Shown one piece after another: positions 26,492 through 37,014 of a stretch of DNA of 64,000 nt. Source of the stretch: Kordia sp050633145 (GTDB lineage Bacteria > Bacteroidota > Bacteroidia > Flavobacteriales > Flavobacteriaceae); contig NZ_JBOEFY010000020.1 in NCBI RefSeq assembly GCF_050633145.1, positions 124,001 through 188,000 of the forward strand, given 5' to 3'. Within the stretch, counting starts at the first letter, position 1. Each line of letters opens with the position of its first letter. The notes below the pieces were generated by a model. The model was given only the letters and a program-made list of their open reading frames with translations. It had not been told where the DNA came from and did not search any database. Both the position numbers and the translations under genes were made by a program.

Positions 26492-28909
26492 CTATTTCTC
26501 TTCACTATATTTTACCAAGATTCGAAGTTCGTTATACGAAAAATGAGCGCCTGCAATTTCTTTAAGTTCATTTAAGCTTTCAAACGTATTTTTTTTGATG
26601 ATTTCTAGTCCTTTAGCCACTTTTTCTTCTGATAGTATTTCGGTAATATCTATAATTCCTTCGCCAACATAGTGTCCTAAATGCCCAAAAATTGTAGAAG
26701 CAGCCAAAGCTCGTTTTTCTGCAATTTCTTCAATGGAGAGACCTTCTTTAAAAAAATCGAACGAAATTTCTTTGGTGTTTTTCTTCTCAACTTCAATAAC
26801 GACTTCTTCTTGTTTTGGCGTCAAATTATTTTTAGAAGCATACTCATTTATGATTTCTAAAATTTCTTCACCGTATTTTTCTACACGTACTTTGCCCATA
26901 CCGTGTACTTTTTTGAGTTGTTTAGAAGTACTTGGTAATAATTCGCACATTTCAAATAATGATTTTTGAGTAAATACTTGAAATGGTGGTATATTTTCAG
27001 AGCTAGAAATACTCAATCTAAACAATCGTAAGTCTTCAAATAATTCTTCGTGTTTAGTAGAGGTTGCTATTTGTCGTTTTACAACCTTAATTTCCGAAAC
27101 TTCTAGGATGGAATTTGCGCGTATTTTTAAATAATTCTCTGTTGAAAAGTTGTCTGATAACGCTTCTAAAATTTTAGTTTTAATTGCCAATTTATCTTCT
27201 AAATCCTTCAATTGTCTTTCAATATCTTTTGATACGGCTTGATTGTCCGTTGTAAACGTAAACGTACTTAAAACAGTTGCTATATTTTGTTTGGTTTGAT
27301 CTTTAAAATACGCAATTGCTTTTTTAAAACGCGCTTGAATGGTAGCATCTTGTTCTGGGTTTTCAACTGTTTTTGCTAAAGATTCCAATTGATTTTTGAA
27401 CGAATTGTTAATCTTCAGTAAAGGAGTAATTCCTTGTTCTTTAATAGTTTTAAGTGGTTGCAGAATATTTCCGGTAAGTGTATTTGTATTTTTGTAATAA
27501 ATATCGATCAGCCTTTTTATTGGATGCAAAAATGAATAGTAATCAAATACTTCACTCATTAAATCTAACTGATATGCTTTTTTAGCAGCGGTTAAATCAG
27601 CTTCGTTTGGCTCGTTTTCTTCTAATTGTTCTGTAAATGTATTTACAGTAGTATCACTAATAATACTCGCGGCTTTTATAGGTGTTTTTAATACTATTCC
27701 TTCTAAAGTTTTACATCTACTTAGCGCTACATATGTTTGTCCGTGTGCAAAAGAAGCTTCGGCATCGATAATAGCTTTATCAAACGTTAAACCTTGACTT
27801 TTATGAATGGTGATTGCCCACGCCAATCGTAACGGAATCTGCGTATATGTTCCCTCAACAGTATTAGATATTTCTTTTGTTTCTTTATTGAGTGTGTATT
27901 TTATGTTTTCCCAAGTTTCATAGGTTGCTTCAATGATATCATCTTCTGAACATTTTACAGTTATTGCATCTTCATCCAAATGAATTACAGTACCGATTTT
28001 TCCATTGTAATAACGCTTTTCAAGTGAACTATCATTTTTAATAAACATGACTTGAGTTCCTTCTTTCAGTACTAAATTTTCACTATTTGGATATATTTTT
28101 TCATTAAAATCACCCGAAATGTTAGCAACATATTCCCTTTCGTTTGTATCTAAATTGTCTAATTCTTTTTGGTTGATAGCATCTGCACGATTATTATGTG
28201 TTGTGAGTGTAATGTAGCCATCTTCTTTTGTGGGATTAAAATCTGGCTGATACTGTTTATTTAAAATTTCAGCGGAAGCGTTAGAAAGTTTATTATTACG
28301 AATTTCATTAAGAATCCCTATAAATTTTTGATTTTGCTGTCGATAAATATATTTTAGTTCAATAGCTAATATTGCTGCTTTTTGATACGCAATACTGCTA
28401 AAAAAATACGCCGTTTTATAATAGTCTTTCAATAACTGCCATTCATTTGGACGCACCACTGGCGAAAGTTGTTGTAGATCGCCAATTAATAATAATTGTA
28501 CTCCGCCAAAAGGTTTGGTGTTATTTTTATACCTACGCAATACCTCATCTATACCATCTAAAACATCGGCGCGCACCATACTAATTTCATCAATAATAAC
28601 AAGATCTAAGGATTTTATAATATCGATTTTGGTTTTGCTAAATTTACGTTGAACTGTAGTGTTTCTACCCGTAGCACTTGGAATAAAAGGTTCAAACGGC
28701 AACTGAAAAAATGAGTGAATAGTTACTCCTTTTGCATTAATTGCAGCAACACCTGTTGGCGCTACTACCACTAATCGTTTTAATGATTCCGCCTTTATTT
28801 TGTGTAAAAAAGTAGTTTTTCCTGTACCAGCTTTACCCGTTAGAAATAAATTTCTATTCGTTTTTTCTATAAAATTAAATGCTAAGTCTAGTTCTTTGTT
28901 GGTTCCCAT
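26492..28909 (-). CDS. PIF1-like DNA helicase with HRDC and HTH C-terminus
   Basis: This 805-residue protein is a superfamily 1B helicase. Motif I is FLTGKAGTGKTTF near residue 20-32, then APTGVAAINAKGVTIHSFF, motif II VIIDEISM, QLLLIGDLQQLSPV, and motif V/VI TIHKSQGLTFDKA and YVALSRC. The C-terminal third has an HRDC-like domain (LRLFRLSISSS...GMGKVRVEKYGEEIL) and a helix-turn-helix (EGLSIEEIAEKRALAASTI) as in RecQ tails. This helicase-HRDC fusion is common in Bacteroidota and probably resolves G-quadruplexes or stalled forks. Confidence 0.9.
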   Translation of the reverse strand: MGTNKELDLAFNFIEKTNRNLFLTGKAGTGKTTFLHKIKAESLKRLVVVAPTGVAAINAKGVTIHSFFQLPFEPFIPSATGRNTTVQRKFSKTKIDIIKSLDLVIIDEISMVRADVLDGIDEVLRRYKNNTKPFGGVQLLLIGDLQQLSPVVRPNEWQLLKDYYKTAYFFSSIAYQKAAILAIELKYIYRQQNQKFIGILNEIRNNKLSNASAEILNKQYQPDFNPTKEDGYITLTTHNNRADAINQKELDNLDTNEREYVANISGDFNEKIYPNSENLVLKEGTQVMFIKNDSSLEKRYYNGKIGTVIHLDEDAITVKCSEDDIIEATYETWENIKYTLNKETKEISNTVEGTYTQIPLRLAWAITIHKSQGLTFDKAIIDAEASFAHGQTYVALSRCKTLEGIVLKTPIKAASIISDTTVNTFTEQLEENEPNEADLTAAKKAYQLDLMSEVFDYYSFLHPIKRLIDIYYKNTNTLTGNILQPLKTIKEQGITPLLKINNSFKNQLESLAKTVENPEQDATIQARFKKAIAYFKDQTKQNIATVLSTFTFTTDNQAVSKDIERQLKDLEDKLAIKTKILEALSDNFSTENYLKIRANSILEVSEIKVVKRQIATSTKHEELFEDLRLFRLSISSSENIPPFQVFTQKSLFEMCELLPSTSKQLKKVHGMGKVRVEKYGEEILEIINEYASKNNLTPKQEEVVIEVEKKNTKEISFDFFKEGLSIEEIAEKRALAASTIFGHLGHYVGEGIIDITEILSEEKVAKGLEIIKKNTFESLNELKEIAGAHFSYNELRILVKYSEEK

Positions 28910-29129
28910 GAGACATTTCTTGCTTTAAAGGTAAAAAATAGATTGTATAGGTTTGTGTTGCATTTGTACTGCTTTGTTTGACACGCTCTTTAAAAAACTA
29001 AATATATAAGAATTCAGTTATATAAAACTTACGTTAATATGTTATTTCAAACAATGAACAAATTTTGATTTATTTTCGGTTAAAAACAAAAAGTTAAGAC
29101 AAGTTCAATATGATTTTAGCTTAAGACCT

Positions 29130-30035
29130 ATGAAGTTTTCAAAAAAAGCCTATCTTTCAATTCTAATATTTAGAAACTTATCATTTTTGCATCTGAAACC
29201 TTTTCACATTATCGGAATTGGGGTTGCTTTTTCTCCTAACTTAAAAGCCAATATTAACGAATCGGCAAGACTAGCATTAAGTTTTGAGGCTACACTTGTT
29301 TTAATACACGTTGGCGAAAAATCGGCTCAAAAAGAAAAAGAACTACAAGAAATTTTACAACCTTTTGCGGCACAAAACCTTTCGTATGAGCTTGTATTTA
29401 AAACAGGAGATCCTGTCAATGTAATTTTATCAATAAGCGAAGAAAAAAAGGTCGATTTGCTAATTTTAGGAGCTTTACAACGAGAAAACTTTGTAAAATA
29501 TTATGTAGGTTCTATTGCAAGAAAAATTACACGAAAAGCAAAATGCTCTGTATTATTAATGATTAAACCATCTGTAGAACGAGTTCCTTGTGAACACATT
29601 GTTGTGAACGGATTGCAAAATCAAAAAACAGAACAAACAATAGCTTCCGCATTTTATGTAGGACATAATATAGGTGCTGAAAAAATTTCTATTGTAGAAG
29701 AAATAAGACAGCAAGAAATTGCCGTTGCTATTGATGACGATAAATCACTTCGAAAAGCAAATTTGAAAAAAGAGCGCATTCGTTTACGTGAAGAAAATCG
29801 TATTAAAAAAATTGTGGCAGAAATCCCAGAAGAGCATATTGAAAATATTTCCATAAAATCACAACCTATTTTTGGAAAACGAGGCTATTCAATTGGCCAC
29901 TACGCACAAGTAGTACGTGCCGATTTATTGGTAATGAATGCAGCTCCCAAGATGACTTTTTGGGATCGTTTGTTTCCCCATGATATCGAACATATTTTAA
30001 CCGAATTACCAACCGATGTACTAATTATTCAATGA
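29130..30035 (+). CDS. Universal stress protein (UspA family)
   Basis: This 301-residue protein holds one recognisable Usp unit at the N-terminus: after FHIIGIGVAFSPN come SARLALSFEATLVLIHV, GDPVNVILSISEEKKVDLLILGA and the nucleotide loop YYVGSIARKITRKAKCSVLL. A second, weaker half ends in RADLLVMNA...TDVLIIQ, so it is a tandem Usp. The first about 25 residues are atypical, and a later start is possible. Its stop overlaps the SulP transporter start by 4 nt (ATGA), indicating coupled translation and a shared function in anion transport or its regulation. Confidence 0.85.
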   Translation: MKFSKKAYLSILIFRNLSFLHLKPFHIIGIGVAFSPNLKANINESARLALSFEATLVLIHVGEKSAQKEKELQEILQPFAAQNLSYELVFKTGDPVNVILSISEEKKVDLLILGALQRENFVKYYVGSIARKITRKAKCSVLLMIKPSVERVPCEHIVVNGLQNQKTEQTIASAFYVGHNIGAEKISIVEEIRQQEIAVAIDDDKSLRKANLKKERIRLREENRIKKIVAEIPEEHIENISIKSQPIFGKRGYSIGHYAQVVRADLLVMNAAPKMTFWDRLFPHDIEHILTELPTDVLIIQ

Positions 30036-32320
30036 CGCCAAAAAAAGATAGCCTTAAAGATTTTATAAAAACATTACCTAAAAATATATTTTCTGGCTTT
30101 GTAGTTAGCCTCATCGCACTTCCACTTGGTTTGGGATTGGCAATGGCTAGTAAAGCTCCACCAATTGCTGGTATAATTACTGCCGTTATTGGAGGATTAA
30201 CAGTATCTATTTTAGGAGGAAGTAATGTCACTATTACTGGACCTGGAAATAGTTTGGTTGGCGTTGTAGCTGGAGCAGTATTGTTTTTTGCAACGCAAAC
30301 AGGTTTAGAAGGTGAACTTGCTGCCCAACAAGGCTATTTTATCGTATTGGCAGCAATTATTTGCTCAGGAATATTACTATCTATTTTAGGTTTCTTGCGC
30401 ATGGGAAAGTTAGCCAATTTCTTTCCTTCTTCTGCAATTCAAGGAATGCTAGCTGCAATAGGATTGATAATTTTGGCAAAATCAACACATACCATGTTGG
30501 CAAATCAAGATGCAACAGGTGTTTCTTTAGCTATTGGAGATTTTACATTATTTGAAGAAGGCAGTGTTTTAGGGCTTTTGTTTGGAATTCCAAAAACAAT
30601 TATTGGTGCCTTTTCTTATGACAATCCAGGACTTACTTATGCAGCTATTGCGGGTGTTTTGGGTTTAATTATTATGGTATTTTATTCGAAAATTAGAAAT
30701 AAATATTTACAACTGATTCCAGCTCCAATGTGGATCGTTATTTTACCAATTCTATTTAGTTATTACTATGAATTGGTTTTACAGCAACCTAATCCAATTG
30801 ATCCTGGATATATGATTTCCAATATTCCAGATTTTAACGCTATTGTCAACAATTTACCAACCGTAGATTTTAGTCATATTGCAACTCCTGCGTTTTGGTC
30901 AATTGTCATTTCGCTTACGCTTATTGCAAGTATAGAATCATTGCTAAGTATAAAAGCTGTAGACAAGCTAGATCCTGAAAAAAGAAGATCTAATGTAAAT
31001 AGAGATTTAAAAGCCTTAGGTTTGGCTACCGTTGGAAGTGGATTTTTAGGTGGACTGAATGTTGTTACTGTAATAGCGCGTAGTTCTGTAAATGTAAATA
31101 ATGGTGGAAATAACCGCTCTTCAAACTTCTTTCATGCCTTCTTTTTAATGCTATTTATTGCATTATTTAGTACACAACTAACTCGAATTCCCTTGCCAGC
31201 ATTAATGGCAATTTTGGTATTTACAGGGTACAAATTAGCCTCTCCAAATGTTGTTAAAAAAATATTTTCTATCGGAAAAGAGCAATTAATTATTTTCTTT
31301 GTTACACTCATCATTACACTTAAAGTGGGATTAATTCAAGGAATTCTACTTGGAGTATTGACAACGTTTATTATCCATATTATTATCAATAAAAGTTTTT
31401 CATTATTCTTTAGAAATTGGTTAAAACCAAATGTATTAATGTTTAAAGAAGAAGATGGAAATTATTTTGTAAGTGTAAAACATTTCTGCAGCTTTCTTAA
31501 TTTTTACAAACTAAAAGATAAATTAGACGCAATTCCTGAAGATAAAGATGTAATTGTCGATTTTTCTATGTGTGAGTTTGTAGATCATACCGTGATGGAA
31601 AACCTCAACAATTACCAAGAATTATTTGCCAAACGTGGCGGACATTTTGAAGTTATTGGTCTTGATATGCACGGAACAGATTCGGAACATCCTTTTGCAC
31701 TGCGACGTATTATACCAATTCCTAACTTGCTATCAAATCTTACAAAGCGACAAAAAACAATTGAAGAACTTTCTGTAGATTATGAATTAGTTTACGAATC
31801 CAATAAAAATAAAGACATTCACTTTTTAGAAGATTTTCTATTTTTTAGAACCAAACAAATCAACCATACATACAATCAACTTACAGGTGGACATGACTCC
31901 ATTCGTTTATTCGATTTAGAGTTTTCTGAAGGAGAATTCATTGCCAAAGAAGTAGTGCGTACTACGATGATGTATGTATCTTTACCTGAACTAATTCCAG
32001 AGTTCACCTTAGACCGTGAAGGATTTTTAGAAAAAGTATACGGTTTTGCAGGTTTTCAAGATATTCCGATAGACAATCATACCGATTTTTCCAATCGTTT
32101 CTATTTATTAGGTGAAGATACTAAAGGAATTCAATCATTTTTTAGCGACGAATTGGTACACTTCTTTGAAAGCAATCCATATTATCATGTAGAATCGAAC
32201 GGAAAAGCCTTATTAATTTTCGGAAAAGAACGCTTGGCAAACATCAAAGAAATCAAATTCGTTTATGATTTTGGTAAACGTTTAAAACATGTGCTTCATA
32301 CCGAAGAAGCAACTATATAA
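30032..32320 (+). CDS. SulP family anion transporter with STAS domain and C-terminal extension
   Basis: This 762-residue inner-membrane transporter probably moves sulfate or bicarbonate. Residues 10-430 have the SulP transmembrane core with VSLIALPLGLGLAMASKAPP, a Gly-rich GGSNVTITGPGNSL loop and SIESLLSIKAVDKLDPEKR. Residues about 470-560 form a STAS domain (DVIVDFSMCEFVDHTVMENL). The last about 170 residues are an extension I do not recognise, so it is longer than typical SulP proteins. The 4-nt overlap with the Usp gene suggests that Usp gates or senses for the transporter. Confidence 0.88.
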   Translation: MTPKKDSLKDFIKTLPKNIFSGFVVSLIALPLGLGLAMASKAPPIAGIITAVIGGLTVSILGGSNVTITGPGNSLVGVVAGAVLFFATQTGLEGELAAQQGYFIVLAAIICSGILLSILGFLRMGKLANFFPSSAIQGMLAAIGLIILAKSTHTMLANQDATGVSLAIGDFTLFEEGSVLGLLFGIPKTIIGAFSYDNPGLTYAAIAGVLGLIIMVFYSKIRNKYLQLIPAPMWIVILPILFSYYYELVLQQPNPIDPGYMISNIPDFNAIVNNLPTVDFSHIATPAFWSIVISLTLIASIESLLSIKAVDKLDPEKRRSNVNRDLKALGLATVGSGFLGGLNVVTVIARSSVNVNNGGNNRSSNFFHAFFLMLFIALFSTQLTRIPLPALMAILVFTGYKLASPNVVKKIFSIGKEQLIIFFVTLIITLKVGLIQGILLGVLTTFIIHIIINKSFSLFFRNWLKPNVLMFKEEDGNYFVSVKHFCSFLNFYKLKDKLDAIPEDKDVIVDFSMCEFVDHTVMENLNNYQELFAKRGGHFEVIGLDMHGTDSEHPFALRRIIPIPNLLSNLTKRQKTIEELSVDYELVYESNKNKDIHFLEDFLFFRTKQINHTYNQLTGGHDSIRLFDLEFSEGEFIAKEVVRTTMMYVSLPELIPEFTLDREGFLEKVYGFAGFQDIPIDNHTDFSNRFYLLGEDTKGIQSFFSDELVHFFESNPYYHVESNGKALLIFGKERLANIKEIKFVYDFGKRLKHVLHTEEATI

Positions 32321-32472
32321 AATGAACACTCAATAAGTAATAGAATTACAGAAAAGACTTTTCAACTATAAATCTTCAAAATATAGCGACTCTTTTCTTA
32401 ATAAAACCTTAACAATTACTCATTTTTGCTTCGGTTTTGTTATTTTGCGAGATAAAATTAGAAATAACCTTT

Positions 32473-33330
32473 ATGAAGCTGTATCCAATTGCTGCTGGAA
32501 ACTTTAAATTAGATGGTGGCGCCATGTTTGGCGTAGTTCCAAAATCCTTATGGCAACGTACCAATCCAGCAGACGCTAATAATATGATCGATATTGCTGC
32601 GCGTTGCTTGTTGATTGAAGATGGAGATCGACTCATTTTAGTTGATACAGGCATGGGAAACAAGCAAACGGACAAGTTTTATGGTTATTATCACCTTTGG
32701 GGCGATGATTCTATTGAAAAATCACTCAAAAAATACGGTTTCCATAAAGATGATATTACAGATGTGTTTATGACGCATTTACACTTTGACCATTGCGGCG
32801 GAAGCATTCAATGGAATAAAGATAAAACTGGTTATGAACCTGCGTTTAAAAATGCACGTTTTTGGAGCAATGAAAATCACTGGCAATGGGCAACAATTCC
32901 TAACAGACGTGAAAAAGCTTCATTTCTAAAAGAAAACATCATTCCGATGCAAGAAAGTGGTCACCTCAACTTTATTGCACAACCAACACTAGATATTTTA
33001 CAAAAATCGGCACTTGGTTTTGATGTCTTTTTTGCAAACGGTCATACCGAAAAACAGATGATTCCTATGATTCATTACAAAGGAAAAACGATTTGTTTTA
33101 TGGCAGATTTACTACCAACGGTTGGACATTTACCAATTCCTTTTGTTATGGGGTATGACACAAGACCTTTATTAACTTTAGACGAAAAAGAAAAATTTCT
33201 AAAAATGGCAGCAGATAATAATTTTTATCTCTTCCTTGAACATGATGCACATCATGAAATCATCACAGTAAAACACACAGAAAAAGGCGTACGGCTCAAT
33301 GAAGTACATACCTGTAACGATATATTTTAA
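32473..33330 (+). CDS. MBL-fold metallo-hydrolase
   Basis: This metallo-beta-lactamase-fold hydrolase carries the zinc motif HLHFDHCGG and later ligands in the FFANGHTEKQM and FLEHDAHHE segments. Its N-terminal ILVDTGMGNK loop is also typical. I choose the ATG at 32473 (MKLYPIAAG), giving 285 residues; an upstream ATG at 32437 adds 12 residues without conservation. There is no signal peptide, so it is cytoplasmic. Related proteins cleave lactones or phosphodiesters; the substrate here cannot be read from sequence. Confidence 0.88.
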   Translation: MKLYPIAAGNFKLDGGAMFGVVPKSLWQRTNPADANNMIDIAARCLLIEDGDRLILVDTGMGNKQTDKFYGYYHLWGDDSIEKSLKKYGFHKDDITDVFMTHLHFDHCGGSIQWNKDKTGYEPAFKNARFWSNENHWQWATIPNRREKASFLKENIIPMQESGHLNFIAQPTLDILQKSALGFDVFFANGHTEKQMIPMIHYKGKTICFMADLLPTVGHLPIPFVMGYDTRPLLTLDEKEKFLKMAADNNFYLFLEHDAHHEIITVKHTEKGVRLNEVHTCNDIF

Positions 33331-33360
33331 ACCCACATTTACACATTAAAAACTAAAATA

Positions 33361-34983
33361 ATGAAATTTATAAAACCCTCAATTTTTGCTGCATCGCTGC
33401 TCGTTTTAGCAGGTTGTGGTAGCACAACAGCTCCCATTTTATCAACTCCTATTGAAAACATAGATACAACGCCTTTAAAAGAGCGTTCGCTTACTAAAGA
33501 AGAACTCAAATCTTGGGGACACAAAGATTTAGTTGCAGATACCATTCCTGGAATGAGTGTTGACAAAGCATACGCAGAAATCATTAAAGGAAGAAAAGGG
33601 AAGAAAGTCCTTGTTGCCGTTTTAGACTCTGGAATTGATATTGATCATGAAGATTTAGATGGTGTTATATGGACCAATTCAAAGGAAATTGCAAACAACG
33701 GAAAAGACGATGATAACAACGGATATATAGATGATATTCACGGTTGGAACTTTTTAGGTGATGCGTATGATGAAAATCTAGAAAAAACACGTATTGCAAA
33801 AAAAGGAACAAGTCATCCTGATTATGCAGCAGCAAAGGCTGAAATTGATGAAGAATATCAAGAAGCTGTTGGTATGAAAACACAGATGGATCAAATTGCT
33901 TCACGTATAATAAATGCCAATGCAGCATTTAAGAAATACTTTAAAAAGGATAATTATACTTTAAAAGAAATTAATGCCATTGAAGCACCCGATGAAGCTT
34001 TAGGAGAACATATTTTTATTGCAAAACGTATTTTAAGTAGTGGTCGATTTGAAAACTTAAATGAAGTTGAAGAAGAAATTAAAGATAATATTGAATCTAT
34101 TACAGAACGTTTAAACTATCATTTAAATACAAACTTTAATGGTAGAACTACTGGCGATGATCCATATGACATTACAGATACTAACTATGGAAACGGAAAT
34201 GTAAAGCATGTTAAGAAAAGTGAAGCACACGGAACACACGTAGCCGGAATTATCGCTGCTGAGCGTAATAACGGAGTCGGAATGAATGGTGTTGCAAATA
34301 ATGTAGAAATTATGGCAGTACGTATGGTTCCTAATGGTGATGAATATGATAAAGATGTTGCCTTAGCTATTCGTTATGCGGTAGATAATGGTGCACAAAT
34401 TATCAATGGAAGTTTTGGTAAATATTTTTCTCAAAACAACGAATGGGTTCGTGATGCAATCGCTTACGCCGGAAAAAACAATGTGCTTGTTATAAAAGCA
34501 GCTGGAAATGAAAACATAAACTTAGACACTAAAGCTGTATATCCAAACGATCAAACACCTACTGGAACAGAAGTATCTGATACGTTTTTAACAGTTGGTG
34601 CATTACAGAACAAATACGGTTCGCAAATGGTCGCTGGATATTCTAACTACGGACAAACCAATGTAGATGTTTTTGCACCAGGATCTGCTATTTATTCAAC
34701 TTTTCCAGAAAACGAATACAAATCTATCGGAGGAACTTCAATGGCTGCTCCAGGAGTTGCAGGAGTTGCAGCATTAATCATGTCTCAATATCCAAAACTA
34801 ACAGCTGCACAAGTAAAGCAAATTATTATGCAGTCGGGTCTTTCTATAAACAGAGATGTTGTAATAGATCAGTCAAAAGAAGCAATGCCATTTTCGCAAG
34901 GATCAAAAACTGGTAAAATAGTAAACGCATACAATGCACTTATTTTAGCTGATAAAGTAAGCAGAGGGAAAGTAAAGTTGTAA
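33361..34983 (+). CDS. Subtilisin-like (S8) serine protease, lipoprotein
   Basis: This 540-residue envelope protease has a lipoprotein signal with Cys19 in LVLAGC. The catalytic triad is complete: Asp89 in VLDSGID, His290 in AHGTHVAG and Ser460 in GGTSMAAP. About 200 residues separate Asp and His, far more than in subtilisin, because of an acidic insert (about 105-285) rich in Glu/Asp/Asn that resembles Bacteroidota S8 proteases with calcium-binding segments such as NNGKDDDNNGYIDD. It starts 30 nt after the MBL gene and may be co-transcribed with it; the M1 peptidase gene follows in the same direction. Confidence 0.93.
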   Translation: MKFIKPSIFAASLLVLAGCGSTTAPILSTPIENIDTTPLKERSLTKEELKSWGHKDLVADTIPGMSVDKAYAEIIKGRKGKKVLVAVLDSGIDIDHEDLDGVIWTNSKEIANNGKDDDNNGYIDDIHGWNFLGDAYDENLEKTRIAKKGTSHPDYAAAKAEIDEEYQEAVGMKTQMDQIASRIINANAAFKKYFKKDNYTLKEINAIEAPDEALGEHIFIAKRILSSGRFENLNEVEEEIKDNIESITERLNYHLNTNFNGRTTGDDPYDITDTNYGNGNVKHVKKSEAHGTHVAGIIAAERNNGVGMNGVANNVEIMAVRMVPNGDEYDKDVALAIRYAVDNGAQIINGSFGKYFSQNNEWVRDAIAYAGKNNVLVIKAAGNENINLDTKAVYPNDQTPTGTEVSDTFLTVGALQNKYGSQMVAGYSNYGQTNVDVFAPGSAIYSTFPENEYKSIGGTSMAAPGVAGVAALIMSQYPKLTAAQVKQIIMQSGLSINRDVVIDQSKEAMPFSQGSKTGKIVNAYNALILADKVSRGKVKL

Positions 34984-35100
34984 TCATCAACTATAAATTC
35001 TAAAAAATAAATAGATGAAACCGACTTATTAAGAAAACAGGTTATCGTTTTTAATAATAAAGGTTCCATGTGACTATTGAAAAATAATACATACGAACAC

Positions 35101-36939
35101 ATGAAAATTTTTAGTAAACTAAGTATACTGCTCTTTCTGGCTGTTGTGGCATGCAAACCTCAACAAGAAACTATGAGTGGAGGAAAAAATAACACTTCTT
35201 ATAGTGCCTCATCTACCTATTGGCAACAAAAGGTAAACTATGAGATGGAAATAGATATGAATGTTGATACGTATCAATATACAGGAACGCAGAAATTAGT
35301 GTATACTAATAATTCTCCTGATGTATTAAACAAAGTATACTATCATTTATATTTTAATGCGTTTCAACCTGGAAGTGAAATGGATGTGCGTTCTAGAACT
35401 ATTGCCGATCCAGATGGAAGAGTTGGTAGTCGTATAAGCAAGCTTTCTGATTCAGAAATTGGCTTTATAAAAGTGAATTCTTTAACGCAAAACGGAAAGA
35501 AACTAACACATACTACAGAAGGTACTATTTTAGAAGTTACCTTGGCAAAACCTATTTTACCTGGCGCTTCTGCTACGTTTGATATGAATTTTAAAGGACA
35601 AGTTCCTGTGCAAATTCGTCGTTCTGGTAGAAACAATAGTGAAGGTGTTGCTTTGTCAATGACACAATGGTATCCAAAAATGGCCGAATACGATTTTGAA
35701 GGTTGGCATACACCACCATATATAGCTAGAGAATTTCATGGAGTTTGGGGAGATTTTGATGTAAAAATTAAGATTGATAAAAACTACGTTATTGGTGGAA
35801 CTGGATATTTACAAAACCCTAACGAAATTGGTCATGGATATGAAACAGGAACTGTAAAAAGACCTGCAGGAGATAAGCTTACATGGCATTTTAAAGCACC
35901 AAACGTACATGACTTTACTTGGGCTTCCGATCCAGATTTTGTACACGATACGCACAAAGGAGCAAATGATGTAACCTTACACTTTTTGTATAAAAACGAT
36001 CCAGCAATTAAAGAAAACTGGAAAAAATTACAAGGAAAAACCGCAGAGATGCTTGTATATTTTAATAAATATGTTGGACAATATCCGTACAAGCAATATT
36101 CAGTAATTCAAGGTGGAGATGGCGGAATGGAGTATGCAATGTGTACTTTAATTACAGGAAAAAGAAGTTTAAATAGTCTTATTGGTGTAACTTCACATGA
36201 GTTGGCACATACATGGTTTCAGTTTTTATTAGCAACCAACGAGTCTAAACATGAATGGATGGATGAAGGGTTTACTACCTATATTTCTAACCGTTGTATG
36301 AATTATATTATGGGTTCTAATAGAGAAAATCCAAACAAAGGTTCCTATGGTTCATATTTTAGACTAGTAAAATCTGGAAAGGAACAGCCACTTACTACAC
36401 ATGCAGATCGTTATGAATATAATGGAGCTTATGGAGCTTCTGCATATAGTAAAGGAGCTCTTTTCTTGGCACAGTTAGAATATGTAATTGGTAAAGAAAA
36501 TGTAGAAAAAACACTTAGAAAATACTTTGACGATTTCAAGTTTAAACATCCAACACCAAACGATATAAAAAGAACTGCTGAAAAAGTATCAGGAATTCAT
36601 TTAGATTGGTATTTAACGGATTGGGCACAAACAACCAATACAATCGATTACGGAGTGAAAGAAATCAACGGAAACAAGGTTATTTTAGAGCGTATTGGAT
36701 TAATGCCAATGCCAATAGATGTTACTGTGAATTATGCTGATGGTTCTAGTGAAGAATTTTACATTCCGTTGCGTATGATGCGTGGTGAAAAACCATCTAC
36801 AGCTACTAAAAAAGAAGATTGGGCTTGGGCATATCCAACCTATACTTTAGAAACAAGCAAAACGGTTAAAAGTGTAGTAATTGATCCGTCTGAATTGATG
36901 GCTGATATTAATAGAGAAAATAATGTTGCGCGACAGTAA
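35101..36939 (+). CDS. M1-family zinc metallopeptidase, lipoprotein
   Basis: This is an aminopeptidase-like protein of about 612 residues. The start at 35101 gives a lipoprotein signal ending in LAVVAC; an ATG 24 nt upstream adds polar residues that would spoil it. The zinc site is HELAH at 366-370 with the third ligand Glu389 in WMDEGF, the canonical HExxH-x18-E. The substrate loop reads GGMEYAM in place of the usual GAMEN, as in other Bacteroidota M1 peptidases. The N-terminal beta-domain (YTGTQKLVYTNNSPD) is typical. It is probably periplasmic or outer-membrane, degrading peptides with the upstream S8 protease. Confidence 0.92.
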   Translation: MKIFSKLSILLFLAVVACKPQQETMSGGKNNTSYSASSTYWQQKVNYEMEIDMNVDTYQYTGTQKLVYTNNSPDVLNKVYYHLYFNAFQPGSEMDVRSRTIADPDGRVGSRISKLSDSEIGFIKVNSLTQNGKKLTHTTEGTILEVTLAKPILPGASATFDMNFKGQVPVQIRRSGRNNSEGVALSMTQWYPKMAEYDFEGWHTPPYIAREFHGVWGDFDVKIKIDKNYVIGGTGYLQNPNEIGHGYETGTVKRPAGDKLTWHFKAPNVHDFTWASDPDFVHDTHKGANDVTLHFLYKNDPAIKENWKKLQGKTAEMLVYFNKYVGQYPYKQYSVIQGGDGGMEYAMCTLITGKRSLNSLIGVTSHELAHTWFQFLLATNESKHEWMDEGFTTYISNRCMNYIMGSNRENPNKGSYGSYFRLVKSGKEQPLTTHADRYEYNGAYGASAYSKGALFLAQLEYVIGKENVEKTLRKYFDDFKFKHPTPNDIKRTAEKVSGIHLDWYLTDWAQTTNTIDYGVKEINGNKVILERIGLMPMPIDVTVNYADGSSEEFYIPLRMMRGEKPSTATKKEDWAWAYPTYTLETSKTVKSVVIDPSELMADINRENNVARQ

Positions 36940-36963
36940 TCAGTGCAATTTTTAGAAATAAAA

Positions 36964-36998
36964 AAGCGAGATCATAAAAGTATGATCTCGCTTTTTTT
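36964..36998 (+). terminator. Bidirectional terminator between M1 peptidase and S24 regulator
   Basis: GCGAGATCATA pairs with TATGATCTCGC around AAAG, with A on the left and T on the right, so it can serve both convergent genes. Confidence 0.85.
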
Positions 36999-37014
36999 AT
37001 GAATCATATATGTT

